Positions 6,729-6,882 of a stretch of 6,882 bases of DNA are shown in pieces. The position numbers were made by a program, and so were the translations under genes. The notes below the pieces were generated by a model. The model was not told the DNA's origin and made no database searches. It saw nothing but the letters and a program-made list of their open reading frames with translations. Numbering within the stretch: the first letter of the stretch is position 1; every line of letters starts with the position of its first letter. The DNA comes from JBFLVQ01 sp040758525 (GTDB lineage Bacteria; Acidobacteriota; Blastocatellia; Chloracidobacteriales; JADJPF01): the NCBI GenBank assembly GCA_040758525.1, contig JBFLVQ010000512.1, positions 1-6,882 of the forward strand, written 5' to 3'.

Positions 6729-6882
6729 CGAAAATCTTTCTTAGTGGAGAGGCAAGAGTAATTTCCTGCCACAACCTCAATCCAATTAGTTGTATCGGTT
6801 ATTCTATAGAGTGGAATTTGTTGAAACTAACTTGTGGTAAGAGAGTAGGAGTAGGTTATCTTCTCCCTATAAAAGATTTTCG
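6729..6882. repeat. 11-bp inverted repeat reaching the window edge
   Basis: cgaaaatcttt at 6729-6739 is the exact reverse complement of aaagattttcg at 6872-6882, with 132 bases between. The right copy ends at the last base of the window, so the repeat may be longer. The interior has no credible gene. It contains the purine-rich gagagtaggagtagg at 6841-6855. This could be the ends of a small inserted element, a binding-site pair upstream of the minus-strand promoter, or chance. Confidence 0.3.

Noticed and set aside
6428..6772. A longer 114-residue version of the small minus-strand gene starting at GTG 6772
   Set aside because: The extra 37 codons cover the promoter-like pair and the AGGAGT site, which fit the internal GTG at 6661 much better.

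Overview
The window reads as a chromosomal segment from a diderm (Gram-negative-type) bacterium of moderate GC content. This rests on a large hybrid histidine kinase with a periplasmic sensor and on a gene whose domains resemble the inner-membrane alignment complex and the periplasmic secretin domains of type IV pili. The HDFNN-type kinase and the pilus-like domains would fit an acidobacterial, deltaproteobacterial-like or related environmental lineage. No marker gene here fixes the phylum.

Layout: positions 1-194 hold a perfect 9-bp inverted repeat followed by a short T run (probably the terminator of an upstream gene) and the leader of the kinase gene. Positions 195-4190 (+) encode a 1331-residue hybrid sensor kinase with the order TM, Cache-like sensor, TM, PAS, GAF, GAF, PAS, HisKA, HATPase, receiver. 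Its 3' end overlaps the next gene, which runs to 6150 (+) and encodes about 670 residues. That protein begins with a signal peptide or membrane anchor and a coiled coil. It then reads as a chain of PilO-like, PilN-like and PilP-like segments and two secretin N-terminal (STN/N0-N1-like) domains, with no secretin channel. Positions 6151-6318 are a noncoding convergent gap with a hairpin and a short repeat. On the minus strand, a small unrecognised gene (6661-6428, GTG start) has a good Shine-Dalgarno site and a plausible sigma70-type promoter. It overlaps a doubtful 38-codon ORF. The right edge carries an 11-bp inverted repeat that runs into the window end.

How they work together: the overlap implies that kinase and pilus-like protein share a transcript and are probably translationally coupled. 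A reasonable inference is a signalling protein paired with a one-polypeptide version of a pilus or secretion scaffold that normally needs PilN, PilO, PilP and the periplasmic part of PilQ as separate proteins. This fused scaffold is the most interesting item in the window. The domain assignments come from reading sequence patterns, not from a profile search.
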